Positions 53,763-64,000 of a stretch of 64,000 nt of DNA are shown here, piece by piece; the first letter of the stretch is position 1, and every line of letters starts with the position of its first letter. The stretch is taken from NCBI GenBank assembly GCA_009617715.1, contig VTFK01000227.1, forward strand, positions 434,001-498,000, in the 5' to 3' direction. Under the pieces are notes generated by a model. The model saw only the letters and a program-made list of their open reading frames with translations. It did no database searches and had not been told where the DNA came from. Origin of the DNA: Plectrocnemia conspersa (taxonomy: Eukaryota; Arthropoda; Insecta; Trichoptera; Polycentropodidae). The position numbers were made by a program, and so were the translations under genes.

Positions 53763-54799
53763 AAAAAATATTAAAGCTTTCTTTATTTTTTTTATTTGTT
53801 AACATCATCCGATTATATTTTAAAAGTACTTATGTCGATGTCAAATAATGAAAAACAATTATTTAAAACCAAAGCTAGAGTTGATTGACAATTTTTTCAT
53901 TATTTGCAAAAATATCTCCTCATATTCAAAATGGTTGCAAAAAGTAAGGAAGGTTAATAGTGGCAAATTATTAACCTCCTTTTGCAATATTAAGACAATA
54001 CTTTTTATCAATGTTTTTTTAAATAAGCTTTCTTTTTTAAGCAGCAAAAACGTGACTTTTTCCTTTGCTTGTAATATATGACTAAATATGTTCAGTCGTG
54101 ATTATGAAATATAATTTTACGGGTCGGTTTTCTGAGATCTCTGGTAGCAGAACGTGGTCGTGATCGCTCGTCTGTGTCTTTAGTAGACCGTTGTGCAGAT
54201 GTCTCCTAGTCCGCTTTGTAGTCTGTCTTGTAGTCTGTCTGTCTTTAAAAATCTGTCTCATAGTATCTCGATAACCATTATGCACCAAACGAAATATTTT
54301 TTCTCTGCATTTAAATAAATAAACGAGTGAAATATTGAAATATGGAGAGACGACTATCAATGCTTACATACTGACAACGGTTATAAATGACTGAAGTAGC
54401 TCAAGAAAAAGTTGACAAAATTACTTAATTTCTGAAAAAGAAGTTCGTGATAAATATTGTCAAACGCTTTTTTAAATTTAACATTTATAAATAATTTTGT
54501 GGTGGTTTGCAAAATTTGTAACGATTAAATTACATAAAAAAAACATACAGAAGATAAACTACTTTTGTTTCTACGCACCATTAGTTTCGATATTGATTGT
54601 GATAAATTAGCAAAAACAAATATTTTATTATTTTTTTATAATTTTATTTTCTTATTGAAAAATAAAAAAAACAGTAATCGACATATTAAAAAATAATTAA
54701 AATTATTATTTCGTCTTAATTTGAACTATTTTGGCAATTCGTGTGAAATATGTTAATTATAAAGTATTAAATTGTAATAAAAAACATTTATTATTTTAT

Positions 54800-55520
54800 T
54801 TTTAGGCGTTGCGCAAAAGCGTTTCCCCGTCGGGTTTTGCGTCTTACGTATGGCAACACCGATATGTCTCAGTCTGTGTCTCGCCGGCAGTGGGTCGGTG
54901 TGTCGCGCAGTGTATGGCCGTTATGTCGGCGGGCGCGCTAATCGCGACGCTTCGCCCCGCCTTTGTCACCTTCGACACCTGACGCTCGAGGGTATTATCC
55001 CCTCGCGCTTGCCGTTCGCCCCGCAAACTTCAACCCGCACGTCTCAAATAGGTAGGCTCGGCGCTAAACATAATTCGCGCGCCCCTTTCAAACACTAAAC
55101 CTATATAATTTAGGTACATAAAATAAGTGCGACAAGTTACATAATAAAACAAAATAATACGAGTATTATAATGTGACGTTAATGTATGTGCGGATACGCG
55201 CGCGCACTCACACATCGTCGTTTTATACGTATGTATATAAATATATCTGGTAACCGCGAACTTTCTATTATTACTCTCCCGTTGTTCCTTAGCTGTTCCT
55301 GCGGCACTTATATAGCACGATGTTTTTTTTCGCGATGGCAACACTGCGCCGTGCGCCCTTTCAAAAAAAGCCTTCGCATATGACATCAGCGCGAGTGATT
55401 CATCCGCAGTTCGTTGTCTCGTGTGAACCATCAAACTATGTTTTGATTCGGCGAGTATTTTTACGCGCTGACTAAAAAAGCTCGTGGAAAATCACGATGG
55501 CGGACATATTTGAACTGCTT
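54800..55520. promoter_or_regulatory. CpG-rich island, candidate promoter region
   Basis: The most GC-rich block in the window, with dense CG dinucleotides. It holds two TGGCAACAC motifs (54851-54860 and 55336-55345), Inr-like CTCAGTCTG near 54865 and GCAGTTCGTTG near 55408, and ATGGCGGACATATTTGAACT near 55497, which stops after eight codons. ORFs on both strands overlap and look like CpG-rich noise. It is probably a promoter/5' exon, direction uncertain. Confidence 0.4.
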
Positions 55521-56324
55521 TAAAATGGACCAAGCTAAGGATATAACAAAAAAAACGTTTATTTTAAACCGTCTCGAACAAAAAAAGAAAAACATTTATT
55601 ATTACAAACTTTTCAAAATTTGAATAAGATAAAAATATGCAAATGATTAACTACTAATTTCAACACATTTAGCGAACGATATGAAACAATTTTTGAGTGT
55701 GTTTATATTTGAATTTTTATAAATCTTAAAAAATAATTAAACGTGGACTAATCATCGACACATGGTTTATGCTCTTCAGGCTAAAAAGAAATAATTTATT
55801 TATAGAGTGGATATTTTTTGTGGGCACTTTCCTGTTATCTAGGGTCAAATTTATTCTAAAAAATATTTATTTATTTATTTATACATTTTATTTATTTATA
55901 TACAATTAAAAATGTATTTTTTTAAAGTAGATTCGTTACAGAAAGTTATTCATGGGGTGCTTACTGTTCTGACAAACGCTCACTCGCTGCCGCTCGTTCG
56001 AACCTAACATGTTTAAATTTTAAAACGTAGTTTTGTAGCAAAGCGTGATTTTGATACATAAATACGTTTTGAAAATTAGCATTGGTCAGAACAGTGATTT
56101 ATATAATTAAATAAATTGTATGTATAAGCCAATGAATAAACATAAATACCTTTTTTTTGGGTAATATTTTCTTATCAGTGTGATCCAATTTGAGTTTCCT
56201 ATGTTGGCAACACTGTAAATCAGATAGCTGTCAATAATTACGTGTGTTCAAAGTGTAAAATATAAGTTTGCAACAACACATTTACGAAATGTATCGCTTA
56301 AACACCGCAAGGAAAATTATGATT

Positions 56325-57310
56325 CAGATTATCACATATTAGGTATTTATGGATTTTATTAATCATGTGGATGAATATCGTGATGAATAATTAAATAAAA
56401 CCGAGCTAGGTTGTGCGTGGTGTTATATGAGCCGTTTTTTTAAAGTGGTATATGTATATTTTTGAATAAAATTAGTTAATGCTAGTTTTAGCTATATAAT
56501 AATATCATATTTTTTTTAATTTATATTCACACAGTCAATGAGGCACAATATCTTCATAAATTAATCAAAAGAAGTTGAACTGTAAAATGTTATCGCAGTA
56601 ATGTTTTTGTTGAAAGTGGTATAGTCCATTCGTAATAATCATAATTGATGAGTTAATTACTTTTCTCTGCTAAGTGTTAAGGAGAAATAATATTGAAATA
56701 TGGAGAAGCTTGTTGTTATTAGTTATCTTAACGAAGTTATTTACTTTTCATACTTGTTTAGTTAATAACTGCAATTATTTCTTATTGAACGCGATTATTT
56801 GTGTAAATGTCTTCACTTTAATCATTTTTTACATTTAAAAATATGTTTCAGAAAAGCCAACTAAATTAAAATATAAATTTAAAATTGCTGTTGTTTATAT
56901 TTTTCATAATTTTTTATTTTTGAATGTGGTATAAGTCTATTTGTAGCTAAAAAATCGTTTATTTTATTTAACATTTTTAATAATTATTATTGCATAATAA
57001 AATCTAAAAGATATAGGTTTAAAACCATTACCAGAATTGATTTACGCTTGTTAATATTTTAGGTTGATTCAAACGCAAACCCCAACATATCAATATGTGG
57101 ACTTATACCACTTTCAAAATCAACGGCTCATGTGTTGGGTGTAGGCTGTAATTGATTGTAAGTTTATAACTAATACAATTTCACTTATTCGCCTACTTTG
57201 CTTTCAGTCTGGTGTCTCGCTACTTACCTAGTAGTTGTTGATTGTATTTACCCTGTTGTGAAGCATTAAGCTAACGACTGTCATTTTGCAACAGAACGTT
57301 TAAAGTAATT
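56325..57310 (+). repeat. SINE-like family A copy split by a transposon
   Basis: The body (TATTTATGGATTTTATTAAT, GATGAATATCGTGATGAATA, CCGAGCTAGGTTGTGC) ends at about 56426. The tail (GTGTCTCGCTACTTACCTAG, TAGTTGTTGATTGTATTTAC, GACTGTCATTTTGCAACAG) resumes at 57132. The 705 bp in between is the nested element 56427-57131. Confidence 0.75.
56427..57131. mobile_element. Inverted-repeat transposon nested in a SINE, 705 bp
   Basis: Ends ATGAGCCGTTTTTTTAAAGT... and ...ACTTTCAAAATCAACGGCTC (then AT) are inverted repeats continuing to TGGTATA / TATACCA. The terminal motif GAAAGTGGTATA recurs inside at about 56614 and, as GAATGTGGTATAAGTC, at about 56924. AT-rich, no transposase. Confidence 0.8.
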
Positions 57311-57421
57311 AATTGTGACTAATTTCTCGTTGATCAACAACATGGATTTTTGCTCTTAATGTTTCAATTTCATTATCCTTTTGGCATTCATGTGATTTAC
57401 TCAAACATATGAAATATAATG

Positions 57422-57520
57422 TATACAGATTTTGAAAAAGCTTTTGATAAAGTGATCCATTATGCTGACCTTTTGTTGTTCTTCCGTAACTATTTTTATG
57501 AATCGATTAGCAATACTTAA
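57422..57520 (+). pseudogene. Non-LTR reverse-transcriptase fragment 3
   Basis: A 32-codon frame YTDFEKAFDKVIHYADLLLF ... TAA. DFEKAFDKV-x-H-x-x-LL is the conserved RT block with the first catalytic Asp in jockey-type elements. Only this piece remains. Confidence 0.7.
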
Positions 57521-57568
57521 TACCACATATTTTCTGTTCTTAATAACTATTTATTTAAATTAAATTAA

Positions 57569-57612
57569 GACCACCGTGACCTAACAGGTTCCTCCAATGC
57601 GTCACGATGGTC
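57569..57612. repeat. Short hairpin
   Basis: GACCACCGTGAC and GTCACGATGGTC form a 12-bp stem with one mismatch around a 20-base loop. It lies about 50 bases after RT fragment 3, so it might be the 3' end of that dead element. Confidence 0.5.
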
Positions 57613-58758
57613 GAAAAACAATACATAGTATTATTTCAATACACAACAAAAAATATGATAAAAATTATACATACAAAGAAACAATTATTATTACAATTAT
57701 TTATAAGATGATTATGAAGTAAATAATTATTATTATGAAGTTGAAGTCATCGATGTGTATTTAGCATAGGAAAGGCGAAAGTAGTAAAATGATAGTGTTA
57801 ACTATATACGCAGAAGAAACAAAAGGATGATGTAAATTTGATCTTTAATGAGCGGACTAATTAAATAATGACACAGAACTGTCAAAACGTCTAAATCTGT
57901 AAAATCGTGAGAGAATTATATTGTAAGGAAGAAATATTTTTTGTCTTGTTTATTCACTAACAGTTGAATACATCGTTCAAATATTTTTTTCTATAGCTTA
58001 TTTCATATTCGTCTTGTGATTAAAATTAAAAATATGTGCATATGTGTTGGGACAATGCGCTCTTTACGAATTTATCTGAAATTAGTTGAATTGAATGTGC
58101 GTGTCAAATTTTCAAGCCATTTATTAAATATAATCAATTACGTAAAATCGTATAAATAAATAATTGTGGGTATTCATACGTCTAGTAGCTTTATCACAAT
58201 GATATTTATATTTTATTTCCAGAAGTATGACGACAATTTTGGAACAAAGCCGATTCGCACGATTTAAAAATTGCATTCGATCCAAAATGCTTTCAACACA
58301 AAACGATTATATGCAATAAGTTAGACAACTTATTGTCATTAATTCAATTCAACTTTATTGATTGTATAGTTTTAATCGACTAAATTATCTCTGGCAAACA
58401 GAATTTATTGAAGCTAATGAAGCTAATATCGATCAAAAAGTGTTACTTCTTTCATTAAATAGCTATAAACACATACCCTTTTTTTGATTTAAGACATGGA
58501 GAAAACATTTTTTGCATTGTGTAAACCAATTTTTGGACGCTAAGTCCACTTGCTTTGTGCCATTGCCAAGATATCGGATGCTTTTGCGTAGATTGTTTAG
58601 ACATTGAACGCTGACATTTATAATTCGTCCGTGGGATTTGCGATTGAATTATTTTTTTCGAGCCCGTTTCCTTTAGTTGCTTGTTGCTATTCAAATTGAT
58701 ACGTTGAACTATCATATCAAATGGCTGCATGTCAAATTAGGACTAATAGTTACTATAT

Positions 58759-59000
58759 GCAGGCCTGCCGAGAGGAGGGAAGGAGACGAGACAAATTTCT
58801 GGGGCCAGTTCTCCTTGAGGGGCCAGACTGAAAAAAATCATATCAAGAATATATTTATAAAAAAAACTAAAAACTGACATAAAATTATAAATCCAAACTA
58901 AGCTAGTTGTTTGCGATGTATGTATATCAGGTATAAATTTCTTTTGCCTTTTTTTATATATACTAAAAAAATAAAAGGAGTGGAACATTGCCTTCAAAAT
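58759..59000 (+). repeat. Dispersed repeat family C, copy 2
   Basis: GCAGGCCTGC start, then a purine-rich stretch, ATCATATCAAGAATATATTT, AAACTGACAT, TTTCTTTTGCCTTTTTTTAT and GGAACATTGCCTTCAAAA, as in 31592-31774. This copy is longer by about 50 bp. Confidence 0.8.
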
Positions 59001-62000
59001 TATATGATTTCAACTTTTCCATATGTAGTGATATATACATTTACATAATTATCTTTATTTATTCACATGGGGTCCAGAATCATTATTTTCCCAGAGCCCT
59101 TGATAGAAACTATTGTCATATCAATAACATACGTTTGCGGTATTATTTGCGGCTAGGCATTGAAGGATTCTGGGCTTTGCTATATGATTCGCTTAAATTG
59201 GATCGCATCGTATATGAAACATTTTATGTAGGTGTTAAGGAGTTGCTTTTTAGCTGCTAGTTATTAGGTACCCTAAAAGAGAATCGCGATCGCGTCCGTT
59301 ATTCTCATCGTTGCGACTAAAATAACAGCGTTCGCACACTCTGTTGATTCACGTTATCTAAGGAGTGACTCTTCGAGTTTCTAGGTACAAAAATGTGTTA
59401 AGCTATAGAGGCGAGGAGCTGGTCTGATCCTCATTTGACGGTGCACATATTTTTTATTCTATGTGATCGTTTTTATATATACATATGTATTATCTTTTAT
59501 ATCCAGCTTCGCCGACTTTTTGTTCCCAGTTATATCACATCATATCTTATATCGAGCGACTGTCTTTATAACAAAAAGACATCGTTACGAATTCTGGATG
59601 TTAAAACATTAGTGCTCAATACATTCACAACGCAATCTTGACTAGCAAACTTTCTGATGTGGTATTTCATTTATACTAGTGAATTAGCATATAAGTACTT
59701 AACTATTAATTTTGAGAATTCAAGAATTCGGATGGATAATTTGTAGCTTCGTTTTCGTCTATTGAATAAAATTAAAATTATGCAACTGACATCATTTCTT
59801 GAATCAAGAAAATTAATTCATATTTTGGTGTAATTGTAGGCAAAAAAATTACTCGTGACAGTCAATTTCATAGATGTGTGATACAATACTAAATTTTAAC
59901 TGCTTGTATAAAAAATAACATAAACCCTATTTGAGCTCAGAATTTAATTTTGGCAAAATGTCTTTCATGCTTAAAGCCGATTAATTCCTAGACGTGCATC
60001 ATAACATCATATAGTAAATAGTAAGTTTGATTATCTTCAATACATAGCTTATTATTCAGAATCTTATCAATAAAAAGTGATGATTATTTATAACTATATA
60101 TTATATAGATATCGTAAAAATACTTGATTCAAATTACATGACATAATCGTTAAGTGACGAATATCGCTGACTTAAAAAATAAAGATTACACTTATCTTTC
60201 TTGCATAATTATAATATTTGTGGTGTTAATTTGGCATTCAACACCACGATTCCCGTTCGCGTTCACTTTTGAATGGTTCCAATTTAGTAATCGTTTAATG
60301 TCTCTATGCACTAAAAAGTTTGTCCGTGTGCAGATTTCCTAGGCGGTAAATACAAGTACATGGAAATACGCCAAAATCACAGCTTTTACGATCCGAGATT
60401 ACTTATTTTTCGATGTCGAACTTTTCCTTGGAGACCGGAACATACTAATTACGATTGCTCTAAAAATATACATTTTTTCTGTACATATCAAACATATATA
60501 TATTTACATACATATAATATTTAATATGCAGTAAATAATCATATATGTAATTAAATTTATTAACTTATAAAAAAAAACATACGTAATTTCCGCCTTAAGG
60601 ATTTTAATTAGGGTTAAGATGCGAACTTAATTTCCCAATAATAACACTTTTCACGTAATATTAACATAAAATATATTTATTGTGTAAAATACATTCCGTG
60701 CTCTCATTAACAGTGATGAGACTTTATTGCACATTTCCCGTTATACTTATGTATCTAAATATGCATTTCTGTGTACTTATGTACTTGTATTCTATGCTTT
60801 CCCCACGTAATCTACATATCTTATCTTATGCGTTCAATTATCGTTAACTATTACATTCATTTACATCATAATATATGTAGTGCTATTAGCCTTTATGCAC
60901 AACCATAACACCGCAGTGTGGATACTTAGTTATATACTACATTTTAGATTGCAATCACCTCACCTTGGTTTTTATTGATAGCGAACATTGAAACGATTTC
61001 TGTTCAATCATGTCAAATTCGTTTCAATATTCAGGTCAAGAAGCGGATATTGGCACGAAGACAATGTAAAGATCTTCTTAAAAATGAAATATATATATTT
61101 TTTTAAATAATTTGTGTTATCAATATTGCTTTAATAAAGGTGCTTATGAATTGCGTTGATTAAACGTGTACATATATTGCTTATAATAATGAAAAAACTT
61201 GACTTTGAGGTTGTTCTTCAAGTATTTTACACTTAATTTTGCTTTTAACAACCCTTTAGTAGAATTCGATTCGAATTCTACTGTATTCTGCATTGAATTT
61301 GCATTAAATCCTTTATACATATACATATTTTTATTATTAAAATTTATAATAATAAATAATACATGTACAGCAAGGTATAACAACGCATATTATTAAGATG
61401 CAGAAACTGGTTATAAAAATCTGAATCCAACGTGTTTATAAGTTAGGCTCAAAACGTCAGTTTTGTCACCTGTTACCATTAAACATGGCAAGTGAATCTG
61501 TCATCAACATACCCCCCACTATGAAAATGTCATGTCACAATTATTAATATTGAACAATAATTTGAATTACGTTCACGTACAGTTTTTATAGTTGTGTTAG
61601 TGTATACGTAAAGTCATTATTCTGTGTCTGCGTCTGAAGGTTCCAGTCGTGTCCGTAGTGGGTTGGAAATATAATAGATGGAAGAATTTGCTCTAGTGAA
61701 TAGGGTAGATAAGGTATCAATTCAAAGTCGCACCGACGACTACTGCTGTGTGTGCTAAAGCGTTATTATGATTGATCCTATTTATCTCTTTACAAAGTTG
61801 ATGTATTACATAATAGTAGTATTGATATGTTGTTTTGACTTTTATTTTCCAATTAAATGCTTTTTGTACATACTCTTGTAAGATTTTCGTGTTGAAAGAA
61901 ATTATAGCAAAATTCTTGTCTGGTCTTTTCACTCTTTAAAATGCAATCGGAGATTATAATAAGTTGATAGATGCGCAGAAGATCTTTACTTACTCTACAA

Positions 62001-62039
62001 TCTATGGATATATCAAACTAAAAATCTGATTTTTCCTTT

Positions 62040-62350
62040 GCAGTTCAAAGAAATTTTCACCTCGGTCATTGTAGCGCGTCAAAGCGTCTCGATAATTCGA
62101 CCCGCAGGTGTTTGTTCGTTCGAGATGAGTGGGCCGGACTCGGGAACCTTGGACACCCACGTACCGGATTATATCCGAGGAGCGACTCATTGACTAGGAC
62201 TCCCCCACCGTTCGTTCGTTGCCTTTCCATCTCTGCATTACAGCGCCGGGTATTATTAGGAATTTGGTCACATACCGAGTATTTGCACGGCGCTAACGCC
62301 GGATCGCGGAAGTTCCGCGGAAAACTTGCGTTTTTCCTCAAGAAAAATAA
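62040..62350. other. GC-rich island near the right end
   Basis: Preceded by a pyrimidine-rich TTTTTCCTTTGCAG (62030-62043) that could be a splice acceptor on the + strand. The + frame stays open for about 140 codons to 62477, but the - strand is also open for 125 codons over nearly the same span, and neither translation shows a domain. It could be an exon, a promoter or chance. Confidence 0.3.
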
Positions 62351-62639
62351 AGCGAAGAATGAAACTGATTCACATACAACATCAATGAATCTTTCAAGTC
62401 TATCATACGTTCTGTTGTATAGGTTTTCCTCAACTCCAACCAATCACTGGAATCGTAGTCTTCAGTCGTTTTTCTGACTTTCATGAAGCTTCCATACCCA
62501 ACGAAGACTAATTAAAATTAGCAACCCTTACTTTCATGGGATTTTCCATGTCGGCTCATTAGTTGTATTTTAAGCCATGTATCAACAAGGCAAAGTATGT
62601 TTCAATCTCCACGAGTGGGTTAATGGACCATTTAGCAAC

Positions 62640-62835
62640 TCACCACTTCAAATTGAAACGGATTAGGATTTTCTCAATTTTCCTAATCTCATGGATGAGT
62701 AATTAAAAAAAATCGAGCTAGATCATGCACCGTGATATCTATGGATTCTAAGCTATAATAATAGTTTATTATAAATAAAATATATTTCACTATTTACTTA
62801 GTAGTTGTTGATTGTGTTTACCCACAACTTTATAT
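62640..62835 (+). repeat. SINE-like family A, 3' part
   Basis: GGATTAGGATTTTCTCAATT, TCATGGATGAGTAATTAA, TCGAGCTAGATCATGCAC and ACTTAGTAGTTGTTGATTGT match the family in order. The tail ends early. Confidence 0.7.
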
Positions 62836-62989
62836 AATCGTAATTTGTCTACGCTTTGGCTAGGAATTTATTATTCGCTTTGTATATGTGTAGAGACTTA
62901 TTTATATATTTATTTATTAATTTATTATGCCCAAAACTAAAGGCTGATATACACGATGCTAGTCGGTTGTATTCAACTGACAGTTATGA

Positions 62990-63500
62990 ACGGCAAAAAC
63001 ATGTTCAACAGACAAAATGTTCCAAATAAATAATGTTTCACTGATATTGCCCAGTGAAATTATATATCAATTGTTTGATACATTTTAACTAGTCTAGTTA
63101 ATGAAAATGTATTTACACTACCAAAAATGTAACGTCAATGAAAAATACACATCCACTGTTATAGTTGCGAAACGTCCATTTTCTGTTCAAACCCAAACCT
63201 AACTTGACCTAATGAAAGTTCTAAAAGTAATTATAGTTTGGTTAATTCGTTTATTAGATTTGGGTTTTAACAGAAACACTAGTGCCTATCAGTTAAATTA
63301 TATTTTCGCAAGTAGAAATAGCACATACCAGTGAAAATTATTATGATATTATTAAACAGTTATTGAAATTATATTTATACTATTGAAAATATAAATTCAC
63401 TGAAAAATACGCATTCACTAAAAAACGAAGCGTTCATAATATTCTTTTTATACTAGTGAAAATATATCTTTACTGAAAAATACGCAGTCACTGTAACATA
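62990..63500. repeat. Family E copy 2 with short internal tandem-like units
   Basis: CACTAGTGCCTATCAGTTAA and TTTTCGCAAGTAGAAATAGC match 42460-42620. The unit 'TCACTGAAAAATACGCA' recurs at about 63390 and (as 'TTTACTGAAAAATACGCA') 63470, with a relative 'GTCAATGAAAAATACACA' near 63134, separated by 'ACTA[GT]TGAAAATATA'-type spacers. Confidence 0.6.
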
Positions 63501-64000
63501 TACATTCTATGTTACGCACTCAAAAGACAAAACTTATAGACCATCACCACATTTTTGAACTTAGCGTTCATAATAACCCGCTATGCGCTCGTAATTTTGC
63601 ACTTCTGCTTACATGCATAGTTTGTTTTCATCTCACGTCTGTCAAATATCGATTTTCTCATCTCAATATATAATTTAATTGCATCTAAAATAAACGATCT
63701 AATGCACACATGCAGTCCAATGGTCGTATAGAAAAGGTTGCTTAACTTCCTTAAGTTTATGCAGTTCTGGCTATCGACCTCCTTTCGTTTATGTGACCTA
63801 AGCAATTGAAAAACACCTCTTAGAATACCGTCTTCGCCTTAGTTCAGAGAATATTATTTATTAATAGTATTGAAAATTTGCAAAATACTAAAGATATATC
63901 CTTTTTTTAGTATGATATAATAATTCCGTCAGACGTGTTCTTAAGAAATTAACAAAACTTGTAATAGTAAAGATTCTTAAACTTTGTAAAATTACATTCA

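Larger units (their letters stand above)
55520..64000. other. Gene-poor, repeat-rich right end
   Basis: Apart from the repeats listed separately and the island at 62040-62350, no supported gene. Short ORFs at 58455-58730, 61144-61383 and 63581-63805 have no recognisable features. Confidence 0.5.

Noticed and set aside
54082..54360. 92-codon minus-strand ORF
   Set aside because: It is driven by a short GTCTGTCT-type simple-sequence stretch; no domain.
54850..55434. ORFs of 82 and 134 codons in the CpG island
   Set aside because: Both strands are open because CpG-rich DNA has few stop codons. Translations have no domain.
55497..55524. ATGGCGGAC as the start codon of a gene
   Set aside because: The frame stops after eight codons and no splice donor interrupts it before the stop.

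Overview
The window looks like insect nuclear DNA. It is strongly AT-rich, its genes are split by short GT-AG introns (57 to about 120 bp) mixed with a few very long ones, and it is crowded with small, decayed transposons. The RUVBL1/pontin protein is clearly arthropod-like. I cannot fix the insect order from the sequence alone. No tRNA gene, rRNA gene, CRISPR array or prokaryote-type system was seen.

Left end (1-4.3 kb): seven complete introns and eight exons of a RuvB-like 1 (pontin) AAA+ ATPase gene on the + strand. The first about 23 codons lie left of the window. It runs tail-to-tail into the next gene, and the gap between them holds a pogo-type MITE.

4.4-29.2 kb: one secreted pancreatic-type lipase gene on the - strand, spread over 12 coding exons and about 25 kb. 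It has a signal-peptide exon, a 13.5-kb first intron, an intact Ser-Asp-His catalytic triad, a PLAT-like domain, and an unusually long cysteine-free C-terminal tail of about 560 residues. The tail is broken by one apparent missing base in an A run (minus strand) at 5158-5161. As written, the protein stops after 845 codons; with the original frame it would be about 1092.

29.2-64 kb: no confident protein-coding gene. This part holds TE remnants (a defective mariner, three non-LTR reverse-transcriptase scraps, several dispersed repeat families, a 0.7-kb inverted-repeat transposon nested in a SINE, a 1.67-kb inverted-repeat transposon) and four GC/CpG-rich islands near 43.4, 47.7, 54.8-55.5 and 62.1 kb. 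The islands could be promoters or first exons of genes whose bodies lie outside the window. The best candidate is an exon with a strong splice donor ending at 43631.

Mobile DNA: a tRNA-derived SINE-like family has eight copies or fragments. Four TTAA-flanked piggyBac-like MITEs lie in lipase intron 1, two of them sharing a single TTAA. A family with AGAGCTGTGGA termini has two copies. Several two-copy families were found by comparing distant parts of the window with each other. The only functional pairing visible is the convergent arrangement of pontin (nuclear chromatin remodelling) and the lipase (secreted); nothing suggests they act together.
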